Shown one piece after another: positions 9,574 to 18,736 of a DNA stretch of 64,000 nucleotides (positions are counted from its first letter, which is position 1; the number at the start of each line of letters is the position of its first letter). The DNA comes from Betaproteobacteria bacterium (lineage in GTDB: Bacteria; Pseudomonadota; Gammaproteobacteria; Burkholderiales; Casimicrobiaceae). The stretch spans positions 1 to 64,000 of the forward strand of contig JADIZG010000073.1 of assembly GCA_016704895.1 (NCBI GenBank), read 5' to 3'. The notes under the pieces are model-generated. The model searched no databases and was not told the origin of the DNA. It saw nothing but the letters and a program-made list of their open reading frames with translations. The translations under genes and the position numbers were made by a program.

Positions 9574-10518
9574 ATGACCGACGCCGACCTCAACAGCCTC
9601 CTCACGATCGCACTGACCGCGGCGTTCGCCGACGGCGCGAAGCACGATGCCGAGCGCCTCCGGATGCGCGAACTCGCCGCGCGCCTCGCCGGCGACCGCA
9701 TCGACCTCGCGGAGCTCGACCGCAAGGTGCTGCTCGACAAACCGCCGCTCGCGGAGATCGTGCGCCCGCTGTCGACCCCCGAGCTGCGCCGGTACGCGTA
9801 CGAGCTGGCGGTGGCGGTCGTCGACGCCGACGGCGTCCACAACGAAGCGGAAGGCCTGTTCCTGCGCGACCTGGCCCTGGCGCTCGGCGTCCCCGCTGAG
9901 GCCGCCGCCAAGGTGGTGGCCGACGCCGACGCGATCGCCGCGGCACCTGCGGCTGCCGTGCCGGGTGCCCCCGCGCGCGCCGTCGAAGGCAAGGTGGTGC
10001 CCGACGCCACGGCGCTCGACCAGACGATCCTCAACGCGTCGATCACGAACGCGGCGCTCGAGATCCTGCCCGAGTCGCTCGCGTCGATGGCGATCCTGCC
10101 GCTGCAGATGCGGCTCGTCTACCGGATCGGCCAGGCCCATGGCTACGAGCTCGACCAGGGGCACATCAAGGAACTGCTCGCCGTGCTCGGCGTGGGCCTC
10201 ACCGGCCAGTACCTCGAGCAGTTCGGCCGCAAGCTCCTCGGCGGGCTGCTGGGCAGCGTGCTGGGCGGCATGGGGCGCGCGGCCGGCCATCAGGCGGCGA
10301 GCTCGGGCATGTCGTTCGCGACGACCTGGGCGCTCGGGCAGCTCGCGAAGCAGTACTACGGCGGCGGACGCACGCTCGACGCGGCGAAGCTCAAGTCCGC
10401 GTTCGCGCCGCTCGTCGAGCAGGGCCAGTCGCTCGTGCAGCGCTACGGCGGCCAGATCGCCGAGCGGACCAAAACCATCGACGTCCGCAACCTGCCCGCC
10501 CTCATCGGCAGGCTCTGA
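9574..10518 (+). CDS. TerB-like N-terminal domain plus DUF697-like C-terminal domain protein
   Basis: The 314-residue protein begins MTDADLNSLLTIALTAAFAD, a TerB/DjlA-type all-helical acidic module (about residues 1-110), followed by an Ala-rich linker and a C-terminal part with GYELDQGHIKELLAVLGVGL and a glycine-rich hydrophobic stretch, LLGGLLGSVLGGMG. The latter resembles DUF697 (YcjF-like), a membrane-associated module. No enzymatic motif is visible. It stands alone between the CoA-transferase and a secreted protein, and its function is unknown. Confidence 0.75.
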   Translation: MTDADLNSLLTIALTAAFADGAKHDAERLRMRELAARLAGDRIDLAELDRKVLLDKPPLAEIVRPLSTPELRRYAYELAVAVVDADGVHNEAEGLFLRDLALALGVPAEAAAKVVADADAIAAAPAAAVPGAPARAVEGKVVPDATALDQTILNASITNAALEILPESLASMAILPLQMRLVYRIGQAHGYELDQGHIKELLAVLGVGLTGQYLEQFGRKLLGGLLGSVLGGMGRAAGHQAASSGMSFATTWALGQLAKQYYGGGRTLDAAKLKSAFAPLVEQGQSLVQRYGGQIAERTKTIDVRNLPALIGRL

Positions 10519-10617
10519 GGCGGCCCGGCCGCGCGCGTAACGCGCCGTAACGTTTCGCGGCCGCCGGCGCGGGCGTAGCGTTCCGATCCGGCGCCACGTC
10601 GCCGCAGGAGCTTCCCC

Positions 10618-11253
10618 ATGCGCGCTGCCACGTTCCGACTCGCTCCCGTCTGCCTGGCCGTCGCGGCGCTTTCGGCGCTGTCGCCGCCGCCCGCCCGCGC
10701 GCAGACCGCCGACAAGCCTGCGATGCACGTCGGCGACTCGTGGGCCTACGCGCAGACGACCGACGCGGGCAAGGGGCCGAGCGAGTCCACGTGGTTGCGG
10801 AAGGTGGTCGCGGTCGGGGCGGACGGCGGCTTCGACTTCCAGATCGGCGAGCGCGTCCACAAGCACGACGCCGCAGGCAACTACCTCGACCCGAAGGGCG
10901 CCGAGTACAACCGCACGGTCTACAAGTTCCCGATGCAGGTCGGGGCCGAGTGGTCGTACGTCGCGAAGTTCGGGACGCAGGTGATGATGGACCAGCGCGG
11001 CAGCTACAGGGTCGTCGCGTACGAGCCGCTGACCGTGCCCGCCGGCACGTTCGACTGCTTCAAGGTCGAGGGCAAGGCGGAGGCCGCGTACCGGATCTCG
11101 TACCAGCAGCAGATCAAGGAGACCTACTGGTACTGCCCGAAGGTGAACGGGATCGCGAAGCTCCAGCGCGAGACGTCGACCACGTCGCGCGATTCGCCGC
11201 CGTCGCGCGAGAAGACCGAATCGGTGCTGACGAGGTACACGCCGAAGGGCTGA
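10618..11253 (+). CDS. secreted protein of unknown function
   Basis: The 211-residue product has a Sec signal peptide (residues 1-29, LAVAALSALSPPPARAQ, cleavage after ARA). The mature part is beta-rich (HVGDSWAYAQTTD, VGAEWSYVAKF, VPAGTFDCFKVEGKAEA), similar in style to DUF3108-like periplasmic proteins. CAGGAG lies just upstream of the ATG. It is probably periplasmic or outer-membrane associated; I do not recognise a function. Confidence 0.75.
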   Translation: MRAATFRLAPVCLAVAALSALSPPPARAQTADKPAMHVGDSWAYAQTTDAGKGPSESTWLRKVVAVGADGGFDFQIGERVHKHDAAGNYLDPKGAEYNRTVYKFPMQVGAEWSYVAKFGTQVMMDQRGSYRVVAYEPLTVPAGTFDCFKVEGKAEAAYRISYQQQIKETYWYCPKVNGIAKLQRETSTTSRDSPPSREKTESVLTRYTPKG

Positions 11254-11296
11254 GCCGCGGTCGTGCTCACCCGCCGCGGACGCGGCGGGGCCGCGA

Positions 11297-12229
11297 TCAG
11301 CCGGCGAGCCGCCGGGCGAGTCGCGTCCACGGATCGGTCTCGACCGACGCGAGCATGTCGCGAAACGCGGGGCGGAATCCGCCGGACTTCCACGCGAGGT
11401 ACTCCGCATAGCGGGACTCGTCGCCCGCGAGCTCCGCGAGAAACGACGCGAGGTCGGCAGGCGACGCGAAATCGTTCACGTCGACGTAGCTCGGGTCCGC
11501 TGGAGCGAATTCGCCGACGTTGGGCGCGCCCAGCACGACCGGCACGGACCCCGCGATCAGCGCGTCGTAGAACTTCTCGGTCACGTAGTCGCGCGCGATC
11601 GAGTTCTCGAACGCGAGCGTGAACCGGTAGCGCGCGATCGTCGCGAGCTTCGCCGCCTGCCCGTCGTCGTCGGCCAGCGTGCGATTGCGGTGGCAGGCGC
11701 CGTAGCAGTCGACCGGAAGGCGCCGCATCAGCTCGGCGACGTACGCGTGCCGCCCGCTCCGGTCGTTCGCGTTCGACGCGATGTAGACGGCGGGCGAGGA
11801 TTCGGTCTTGACCGCCGCCGGCGCGAGCAGGCGCGCGGCCTGCGGCAGGTAGGGGACCCAGACGTCGGCGTCGCGCCGGTAGCTCATCGTCAGGTCGAAC
11901 GGCGACATGAACGCCGCATCCGCGAGCACCGGGCAGGAGACCTCGCTCTCCATCGACCACGCGACCCAGCGCTGGCCGGGACGGCGCCCCACCGGGAGGC
12001 TGGCGGGATCGAGCGTCGGCAGGTGGAACACGATCGCATCGGCAAGCGGCGCGCTCCAACGGTCGTGGACGAGCTTCCAACCCCCGGTGCCGAGCGTGCG
12101 CGCGGGTCCGGCCATCCCCCAGTCGTCGTTCCACAGCAGGATCGTGTTCAGCGCTCGTCCCCCCCGACTGGTACCGGACCGGGCGCGCCACTGCGCCCAG
12201 CGCGCCGGCGCGCCCCGGCGCTGCTTCAC
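11297..12229 (-). CDS. glycosyltransferase family 10 (fucosyltransferase-like)
   Basis: The conserved GT10 C-terminal motif is clear: FTLAFENSIARDYVTEKFYD, then ALIAGSVPVVLGAPN and YVDVNDFASPADLASFL. GT10 enzymes are alpha-1,3/1,4-fucosyltransferases using GDP-fucose to decorate lipopolysaccharide or glycans. The central segment, YRRDADVWVPYLPQ, matches the family's acceptor-binding half. The first 28 residues are basic and may not belong to the protein; a start near ALNTILLWNDDWG is possible. No other glycan genes surround it, and whether fucose is the donor is inferred from the family only. Confidence 0.8.
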   Translation of the reverse strand: MKQRRGAPARWAQWRARSGTSRGGRALNTILLWNDDWGMAGPARTLGTGGWKLVHDRWSAPLADAIVFHLPTLDPASLPVGRRPGQRWVAWSMESEVSCPVLADAAFMSPFDLTMSYRRDADVWVPYLPQAARLLAPAAVKTESSPAVYIASNANDRSGRHAYVAELMRRLPVDCYGACHRNRTLADDDGQAAKLATIARYRFTLAFENSIARDYVTEKFYDALIAGSVPVVLGAPNVGEFAPADPSYVDVNDFASPADLASFLAELAGDESRYAEYLAWKSGGFRPAFRDMLASVETDPWTRLARRLAG

Positions 12230-12248
12230 GGGCCACCCCGCGGGCTGA

Positions 12249-13004
12249 TCAGACGCAGCGCCCGCCGTCGACCTCGAGGCAGGCCCCGGTGACGAATGCC
12301 GCCTCGTCGGAGGCGAAGAACACCGCCGCCGTCGCGATGTCCGAGGGCTGCGACAACCGGCCGAGCGGGATCGACGCGACGAACTTCGCCCGCATGTCCG
12401 GGGTGTCCTCGCCCATGAACTGCGCGAGCATCGCGGTCTCGCCCGCGACCGGGTTGATCACGTTGACGCGGATGTTGTCCTTCGCGAGCTCGGCCGCCAT
12501 CGAGCGCGACGTGACGATCGCCGCGCCCTTGCTGCCGTTGTACCAGGTGAGCCCGGGGCGCGGCCGAACGCCCGCGGTCGACGCGATCGTGACGAAGACG
12601 CCGTTCCGCTTCGCGCGGAAGTGCGGCACCGCGTGCTTCGCCGTCAGGTAGAGGCTCTTGACGTTCACCCGGTAGATCCGGTCGAACTCGTCCTCGGACA
12701 CGTCGAGCATCGGCTTGTTGCGATGCGTGGTGCCCGCGTTGTTCACGACGACGTGCAGGTCGCCGTAGACGGCGAGCGCCGTCGCGACCAGGCGCGACAC
12801 GTCCACATCCTTCGACACGTCGCCCGGCACCGCGTGCGCCTTGCCGCCCGCGGCGACGATCTCGCGCGCGACGCGCTCGGCCGCCGCGTCGACCAGGTCG
12901 TTGACGACGACCTTCGCGCCTTCCTGCGCGAACCGCTTCGAGATTCCCTCGCCGAAGCCGGAGCCTCCGCCGGTGACGATCGCTACCTTGCCTTCCAGTC
13001 TCAT
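12249..13004 (-). CDS. short-chain dehydrogenase/reductase
   Basis: A 251-residue classical SDR. It has the NAD(P) loop TGGGSGFGEGI, the NNAG motif, catalytic Ser (IASTAG) and YNGSK, and it ends GACLEVDGGRCV, typical of glucose/3-oxoacyl reductase-like members. Asp at the end of the second strand (VVVNDLVD) suggests NAD preference. Its gene is followed by the GT10 gene and preceded by a methyltransferase and an aldehyde dehydrogenase. The substrate is unknown. Confidence 0.9.
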   Translation of the reverse strand: MRLEGKVAIVTGGGSGFGEGISKRFAQEGAKVVVNDLVDAAAERVAREIVAAGGKAHAVPGDVSKDVDVSRLVATALAVYGDLHVVVNNAGTTHRNKPMLDVSEDEFDRIYRVNVKSLYLTAKHAVPHFRAKRNGVFVTIASTAGVRPRPGLTWYNGSKGAAIVTSRSMAAELAKDNIRVNVINPVAGETAMLAQFMGEDTPDMRAKFVASIPLGRLSQPSDIATAAVFFASDEAAFVTGACLEVDGGRCV

Positions 13005-13053
13005 TGCGCCCTCGGTTGTCGTTTCTCGGTCGTTGCCGGCGTCGCTCTCGCCG

Positions 13054-13689
13054 TCACGCCGCTTCGGCGCGCCGGATGCGGCCGCGAAGCGCGAGATCGT
13101 CGGCCGTCCACTTGCGCGCGACGATCTCGATCGCCGACTCGGCCACCGGCGTCAGCGTCTGGTCGATCCGCGGAATGCCGGCGAAGCGGTAGGAGGCGTC
13201 GAGCAATTCGATCTTGACCGTCTGAATCCGGTCGGACACGCCGTTCATCAGGTCCGTCACGTTGATCGAGCGAGGCGACCAGCTCGCGAACTTGGCGATC
13301 GTGAACGTCCACTTGTGGTCGGTGTTGAACGTCGACGGGAACACGCCCTGTTCGTAGAGATCCTCGTCGGGAACGATGACCACCAGATGGCCGCCGGGCT
13401 TCAGCACCCGGATCCAGTGGTCGAGCGCGGCCGCGGGCTCGCGCATGTGCTCGAGGCAGTGGCTCGAGTGCACGAAGTCCAGGGTCTCGTCCGCGACGCC
13501 CTCGAGCAGCTGCGCGTCGCCGTCGGGCAGGTCCCATGCGCGGCAGGTACGCATGCCGGGAAAGAACTCGCGGTAGTTGCCCAGCGAATCGCCGCCCGCG
13601 CCGACGTCGATGCCGTCGCCGACGAACCACCGGGTCGCGAAGCGCGCGTCGTGCAGCCTCCGCGCCACCGCCTTGCTGCATTCGTGCAC
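13054..13689 (-). CDS. class I SAM-dependent methyltransferase
   Basis: The 211-residue protein has a SAM-binding motif I (DGIDVGAGGDSLG), an acidic strand-2 region, and FVHSSHCLEHMREP followed by WIRVLKPGGHLVVIVPDED, as in Methyltransf_11 proteins. A GTG start at 13689 follows GGGAGACGGGA. It lies 10 bases after the aldehyde dehydrogenase stop. The methyl acceptor is unknown. Confidence 0.82.
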   Translation of the reverse strand: MHECSKAVARRLHDARFATRWFVGDGIDVGAGGDSLGNYREFFPGMRTCRAWDLPDGDAQLLEGVADETLDFVHSSHCLEHMREPAAALDHWIRVLKPGGHLVVIVPDEDLYEQGVFPSTFNTDHKWTFTIAKFASWSPRSINVTDLMNGVSDRIQTVKIELLDASYRFAGIPRIDQTLTPVAESAIEIVARKWTADDLALRGRIRRAEAA

Positions 13690-13699
13690 TCCCGTCTCC

Positions 13700-15170
13700 C
13701 TATCCGTGCTGCAGCACGACCGTCTTGAGCGCCGTGAAGCCGTGAAGCGCCTCGAAGCCCTTCTCGCGCCCGTGGCCGGAATGGCCGAAACCGCCGAACG
13801 GCAGCTCGACGCCGCCGCCCGCCCCGTAATTGTTGATGAACACCTGACCGGCGCGGACCGCGCGGGCCATCCGGAGCTGCCGCCCGCCGTCGCGCGTCCA
13901 GACGCCTGCGACCAGCCCGAAGTCGGTTCCGTTCGCGAGCTTCACCGCGTGCGCCTCGTCGTCGAACGGCATCGCGGCCAGCACCGGGCCGAACACCTCC
14001 TCGCGCGCGAGGCGCGAGGACGGCGGCACGTCGCGCACGAGCGTGGGCGCGACGTAGTAGCCGGACGCCGGCGCGGTCGCCGCGATCGCGCCCTGTCCCG
14101 CCACCGGCAGCTTGTCCCGCGACGCGTCGGCGAGGAATCCGCGCACGCGTTCGAGCTGCGACGCGCGGATCAGCGGCCCGCAATCGAGGTCGTCGAGGGC
14201 GGGTCCCACCCTGAGCGCGCCGAACGCCTTGGCGAGCCGCTCGAGCAGCTCCTCGTAGCGCGGTCGCTCGACGAGCAGGCGGCTGCCCGCCGAGCAGGTC
14301 TGCCCCGCGTTCTGCACGATCGCGTTGACGATCACGGGGATCGCCGCGTCGAGGTCGGCGTCGGCGAACACGATCTGCGGACCCTTGCCGCCCAGCTCGA
14401 GCGTGACCGGGCAGTGGCGCTTCGCGGCTTCCTGCGCGACCAGCGTGCCGGTCGCCGGCGACCCGGTGAACGACAGGTGGTCGATCCCCGGATGCTGCGC
14501 GAGCGCGATCCCCGCCTCGCGACCCAGCCCGGTGACGACGTTGAGCGTGCCGTCGGGCAGCCCCGACTCGCTCGCGAGCTCCGCGATGCGCAACAGCGAC
14601 AGGCAGGCATCCTCGGCCGGCTTGACGACGCACGCGTTGCCCGCCGCGAGCGCGCCGCCGATGCTGCGCCCGAAGATCTGCATCGGGTAGTTCCACGGGA
14701 TGATGTGTCCCGTGACGCCCAGCGGCTCGCGCCAGGTCAGCACCGTGTAGCCCGGCGTGTACGGAATCGTGTCGCCGTGCAGCTTGTCGGGCGCGCCTGC
14801 GTAGAACTCGAAGTAGCGCGCGCAGGCGGCTGCGTCCGCGCGCGCCTGCTTCATCGGCTTGCCGCAGTCGCGCGCCTCGATCCACGCGAGCTCGTCGGCG
14901 TGGTCGAGGATCGCCCGCGAAAGCGCCATCAGCCGGCGCCCCTTCTCGACCGGCGCGAGCTTGCCCCACGCGCCGTCGAACGCCGCACGGGCTGCGCGCA
15001 CCGCCGCGTCGACGTCCGGGCGCGTCGCCGCGCGCGATCGACGCGAACGGCTTGCCGTCGGAGGGGTCGATGACCGGCAGCTCGGCGCCCGCGGCGGGGG
15101 CGCGAAAGGCACCGCCGATGTAGTGCCGGGCGGGGGTGCGGATGGAAAGCGTCGGATGAGGTGCGTTCAT
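13700..15170 (-). CDS. aldehyde dehydrogenase family protein, single frameshift
   Basis: NAD(P)-dependent aldehyde dehydrogenase of about 489 residues after correction. It shows IIPWNYPMQIFG, HLSFTGSPATGTLVAQ, the catalytic Glu in LELGGKGPQIV and the catalytic Cys in NAGQTCSAGSRLL. The first 50 residues (MNAPHPTLSIRTPARHYIGG on) are in another frame; one extra C in the run of three near 15018-15024 explains this. It starts 13 bases after the stop of the orphan binding protein. The substrate is not predictable from sequence. Confidence 0.9.
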
Positions 15171-15183
15171 GGCCGAACCCGCC

Positions 15184-16746
15184 TCACTTCCGGGGCACGA
15201 ACTTGTGCGCCAGCGTCTGCTCGTCGACGCGCGGCGTGTAGCCGACGCCGTCGCGCGCGGCCCAGATGCTCACCTGGAAGTGCAGCGGGATGAGCCCCGT
15301 GTCGCCGATCGCGAGCTCGGTCGCGCGCTGCAGGTAGGCTTCGCGCTTGACGTCGTCGACGGTCATCAGCGCGTCCTCGGTGAGCGCGTCGACCTTGCCA
15401 TTGCTGTAGCGCCCGCGGTTCGCCGTGCCGAAGCCCTTCTCGCGGTTGAAGGTCATCAGCAACGCCTTCAGCGACGACGACGCCTCGCCCGTGCCGGTCG
15501 ACCAGCCCGCCTGCAGCACGCTGAACTTGAGCTCGGTCGCCTGCGGGAAGAACGTCGCCGACGGCATCGCGACGACCTCCGTCTTCAGGCCGATCCGCGT
15601 CCACATCTGCGCGAGCGCCTGCGCGATCTTCGCGTCGTTGACGTAGCGGTTGTTGGTCGCGTGCAGCGTCAGCGCGAAGCCGTCCGGGTAGCCGGCCTCG
15701 GCGAGCAGCTTCCTCGCGCCCTCGGGATCGTGCTTCTCGACCTTGAGGTTCTTCGTCGCGCCGAACAGGAAGTCGGGGACGAGCTGCCCCGCCGGCACCG
15801 CCTCGCCTTCCATCACGCGCTCGACGATGAGCGGGCGGTTGATCGCCATCGACATCGCCTTGCGCACGCGCGGATCCTTGAGCGGGTTCGTCGCGAGCGG
15901 CTTGCCGTCCTTCGCGGTCACCGTCGGCGTCACGTCGCGGTTGCTGTCCATGTGGACGTACATGAGCCGGTCCGACGTCTGCCGGAACAGCGCGAGGCGC
16001 TTGTCCTGCTTGAGCTTCGCGACGTCGGCCGTCGGCACGTTCTCGATCGCCTGCACGTCGCCGGAGAGGAGCGCCGCGACGCGCGCCGCGTCGTTCGTGA
16101 CGAGCCGCAGCGTCACCTTCTCCCAGGGCGTCTTGCCGCCCCACCAGTTGTCGTTCCGCACCAGCTCGATCCGGTCGCCCTTCGCGTACCGCACGAGCTT
16201 GTAGGGGCCCGTCCCGATGGCCGCCTTGCCCGTGTTGAAGTCGTCGGTCGACGCGCCCGCCGCGGACTTCGAGACGATCGCGATCTGCACCATGTCCGAC
16301 GGCATCAGCGGGTACGGCTGCGCCGTGCGGAAGCGGATCGTGTACGGGTCGACGACGTCGATCTTCGTGATCTGCTTCGTGTACGCGGTGAACGGGCTCG
16401 GGCTGTTGGGCACCTTCGGCACGCGCTCGATCGACGCGACGACGTCCGCCGCCGTGAACTCGCTGCCGTCGGAGAACCTGACGCCCTTGCGCAGCCTGAA
16501 CTCCCAGACCGTCGGCTCGATCGCCTTCCACTCGGTCGCGAGGCCGGGCAGCAGTTGCGACTTCTCGTTGCGCGCGACCAGGAAGTCGAACAGGTGCGTC
16601 GCGACGGCGTTGTTCGGCGTCAGGTTGTGGTAGTGCGGGTCGATCGCCGTGACGTCGGCCGAGAGCCCGATCACGATGTCGGCGGCATGCGCGGGCAGCC
16701 AGGTCAGCAGCGCCGCGGCGGCGGCGAAGAGTCGGATCGGCCTCAT
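15184..16746 (-). CDS. ABC transporter substrate-binding protein, DppA/OppA family
   Basis: The 520-residue periplasmic binding protein has a signal peptide (LFAAAAALLTWLPAHAAD) and the SBP_bac_5 fold: LRKGVRFSDGSEFTAADVV, GTGPYKLVRYAKGDRIELVR, DPRVRKAMSMAINRPLIVER and a C-terminal RGRYSNGKVDALTEDA. This family delivers oligopeptides, dipeptides, nickel or related solutes to ABC permeases. No permease or ATPase gene is present in the window, so it is an orphan here. Confidence 0.92.
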   Translation of the reverse strand: MRPIRLFAAAAALLTWLPAHAADIVIGLSADVTAIDPHYHNLTPNNAVATHLFDFLVARNEKSQLLPGLATEWKAIEPTVWEFRLRKGVRFSDGSEFTAADVVASIERVPKVPNSPSPFTAYTKQITKIDVVDPYTIRFRTAQPYPLMPSDMVQIAIVSKSAAGASTDDFNTGKAAIGTGPYKLVRYAKGDRIELVRNDNWWGGKTPWEKVTLRLVTNDAARVAALLSGDVQAIENVPTADVAKLKQDKRLALFRQTSDRLMYVHMDSNRDVTPTVTAKDGKPLATNPLKDPRVRKAMSMAINRPLIVERVMEGEAVPAGQLVPDFLFGATKNLKVEKHDPEGARKLLAEAGYPDGFALTLHATNNRYVNDAKIAQALAQMWTRIGLKTEVVAMPSATFFPQATELKFSVLQAGWSTGTGEASSSLKALLMTFNREKGFGTANRGRYSNGKVDALTEDALMTVDDVKREAYLQRATELAIGDTGLIPLHFQVSIWAARDGVGYTPRVDEQTLAHKFVPRK

Positions 16747-16946
16747 GCGGGGCTCCGGAGGAAGGGGAAAACGCAGGACGGCGCCGTCGGACGCGCCGGA
16801 ACCGCGGAAGCATAGCAAGAGGCGCGACAGCCTGTAACAAAGTGTGCGGGCCGCCGGGCGCGGTCAACGGGACGCGGGGGCGCTCCGTTCATGGCAGGGA
16901 CGGTCGCGCCGTGGATGCGCACCGGAACCCTCGATAGGAGCCAACG

Positions 16947-17300
16947 ATGTTCCGTCCCCTTCCTGCCCTCGCCTGCACCGCCGCGCTCGCCTTCGCGGGT
17001 GCGTTCGCGTCGCTGCCCGCCCACGCCGACCGGGTCGCGTGGAACGTGACGATCGGCGGGCCGGGCTTCGCGGTGTCCGCCGGGCAGCCGTGGGGCGGCT
17101 TCGGTCCCGCGCCGGTCGTCCGTCCGGTCGTTCGCCCCTGGCCGCGCTTCGTTGCGCCCGCGCCCGTGGTCGTCGCGGCGCCGGTGGTCCGTCCGGTTCG
17201 CTGGCGACATGCACGCCCGGTCATCGCCGCGGCGCCGGTCTTCGTCCGCGCGCCGGTGGTGCTCCGGCCCGCGCCGGTCGTGGTGGTCCGGCCGTTCTAG
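16947..17300 (+). CDS. small secreted Pro/Val-rich protein
   Basis: A 117-residue protein with a good ribosome-binding site (TAGGAG, eight bases before ATG) and a signal peptide ending LPAHAD. The mature part is low-complexity, with repeated VVRPVVRP, APVVVAAPVVRPV and RPAPVVVVRPF blocks. Such small Pro/Val-rich exported proteins are common in Burkholderiales and have no known function. The regular repeats and the signal sequence make it more credible than a chance open frame. Confidence 0.65.
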   Translation: MFRPLPALACTAALAFAGAFASLPAHADRVAWNVTIGGPGFAVSAGQPWGGFGPAPVVRPVVRPWPRFVAPAPVVVAAPVVRPVRWRHARPVIAAAPVFVRAPVVLRPAPVVVVRPF

Positions 17301-17316
17301 CCGGATCGCGAAGACC

Positions 17317-17467
17317 GTCGGCCTGAAGGCCGACCCACAGGACGAGCGCACGTCGCGGTGTCGTGGGTCGGCCTTCAGGCCGACGCGCCGTCCCATGCCT
17401 TGTGGGTCGGCCTTCAGGCCGACGCGCCGTCCCGTGCCTTGTGGGTCGGCCTTCAGGCCGACGCGCG
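17317..17467. repeat. REP-like array: one inverted and three direct copies of a GTCGGCCTTCAGGCCGAC palindrome
   Basis: A reverse-oriented copy (17317-17340) faces three forward copies starting at 17363, 17402 and 17441. The forward copies form a 39-base tandem repeat; the first two are identical but for one base and the third is partial. Each contains GTCGGCCTTCAGGCCGAC flanked by GTGG. The array lies between the convergent ends of the Pro/Val-rich gene and the PQQ-type dehydrogenase, and could act as a bidirectional terminator. Confidence 0.85.
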
Positions 17468-17482
17468 TTGAACAGAGCCGCA

Positions 17483-18592
17483 TCAACGCGAATACCGGAT
17501 CCGGTAGATCGCCCCCGCGTAGTCGTCGCTGACCAGCAGCGACCCATCGGGCGCGACGAGCACGTCGGCGGGCCGTCCCCAGACGGAGCCGCCGTCGAGC
17601 CAGCCTTCGGCGAACGTCTCGTAGCCGGTCGCGCGACCCGACGCGTCGACGCGCACGAGGCTCACCCGGTAGCCGACCTTCGTGCTGCGGTTCCACGAGC
17701 CGTGCTCGGCGATGAACGCCTGGTCGCGGTACGCCGCGGGGAACTGCGTGCCCGTGTAGAAGCGCATGCCCAGCGGCGCGACGTGCGGCCCGAGGTTCTG
17801 CGCGGGCGCGACGAATTCGCTGCACGCGCGCTGGTGCCCGAACTCCGGGTCCGCGATCGTGCCGCCGTGGCAGTACGGATAGCCGAAGTGCTGGCCCGCG
17901 CGCGTCACCCGGTTGAGCTCGCAGGGGGGCTGGTCGTCGCCCATCCAGTCGCGCCCGTTGTCGGTGAACCACAGCTCCTTCGTGCGCGGGTGCCAGTCGA
18001 AGCCGACCGTGTTGCGCACGCCTCGCGCGACGACCTCGAAGCCGCTCCCGTCGGGGTTCATCCGGCCGACGTTCGCGTAGCGATCGGGATCGGGCGCGCA
18101 GATGTTGCACGGCGCGCCCACCGGCACGTAGAGCTTCCCGTCCGGGCCGAACGCGATGAACTTGCGTCCGTGGTGGCCGTCGGTCGGGAAGCGGTCGCTG
18201 ACGACGACGGGCGCCGGCGGGTCGTCGAGACGTTTCTCGATGCCGTCGTAGCGCAGGATCCGGCTCACCGCCGAGACGTAGAGCGCGCCGTCGCGGAACG
18301 CGACGCCTGCCGGCTCGCGCAGGCCCCGCGCGACGACCCGCACCACCGGCGGGCGGCCCGCCGGGAAGCTCACCGCGTGCACGAGCCCGTTCACGCTGCC
18401 GACGAACAGCGTGCCCTCGGCGCCCCAGGTCATCGCACGGGCGTTCGGCACGCGCGCGGCGACCTCGATCGCGAAACCGGGCGGCAGCCGGATCCTGTCG
18501 ATCGGCAGCGCCGGTTGCGCGATCACGGGCAGCGCAGCGAGCGCAAGCGACCCCGCGACCGCCCAACGTTCGATCCACACCGCGCGACGCAT
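17483..18592 (-). CDS. PQQ-dependent sugar dehydrogenase family protein (soluble, secreted)
   Basis: The 369-residue beta-propeller protein carries a signal peptide (LALAALPVIAQP) and GSDH/sorbosone-dehydrogenase motifs: PPGFAIEVAARVPNARAM, TDGHHGRKFIAFGPDGKLYV, VGAPCNICAPD and AEHGSWNRSTKVGYRV. Members oxidise sugars or aldoses in the periplasm, many with PQQ as cofactor. No PQQ biosynthesis genes are in the window, so cofactor use is inferred from family. CPYCHGG-type cysteines (GYPYCHGG) are present. Confidence 0.88.
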   Translation of the reverse strand: MRRAVWIERWAVAGSLALAALPVIAQPALPIDRIRLPPGFAIEVAARVPNARAMTWGAEGTLFVGSVNGLVHAVSFPAGRPPVVRVVARGLREPAGVAFRDGALYVSAVSRILRYDGIEKRLDDPPAPVVVSDRFPTDGHHGRKFIAFGPDGKLYVPVGAPCNICAPDPDRYANVGRMNPDGSGFEVVARGVRNTVGFDWHPRTKELWFTDNGRDWMGDDQPPCELNRVTRAGQHFGYPYCHGGTIADPEFGHQRACSEFVAPAQNLGPHVAPLGMRFYTGTQFPAAYRDQAFIAEHGSWNRSTKVGYRVSLVRVDASGRATGYETFAEGWLDGGSVWGRPADVLVAPDGSLLVSDDYAGAIYRIRYSR

Positions 18593-18694
18593 GGTTACTC
18601 CTGTGTAGGACGGACCCGCTCATCATCGCAGCAACCGGCAGCGTCGGACAACCACCCGGCACCGGGGCGCGCGGCAACGCCGCATCCCGCGGAG

Positions 18695-18703
18695 TGCTAT
18701 GCT
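18695..18703 (+). promoter_or_regulatory. extended -10 promoter candidate for argE
   Basis: TGCTATGCT lies 33 bases before the argE ATG and fits an extended -10 (TGnTATnnT). A -35 element is not obvious, which is compatible with extended -10 promoters. Confidence 0.4.
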
Positions 18704-18736
18704 CGCCGCTCGATCGATCGACCCTGCGCCTGCGCC

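Noticed and set aside
5137..10518. A continuous 1793-codon plus-strand open frame
   Set aside because: It runs antisense across the glycolate oxidase genes and in frame into the TerB-like gene only at its end. Composition is Arg/Ala/Val-rich without motifs; it reflects the scarcity of stop codons at 70% GC.
17317..17467. CRISPR array
   Set aside because: The 39-base units repeat end to end with no unique spacers and contain a strong palindrome; no cas genes are present.
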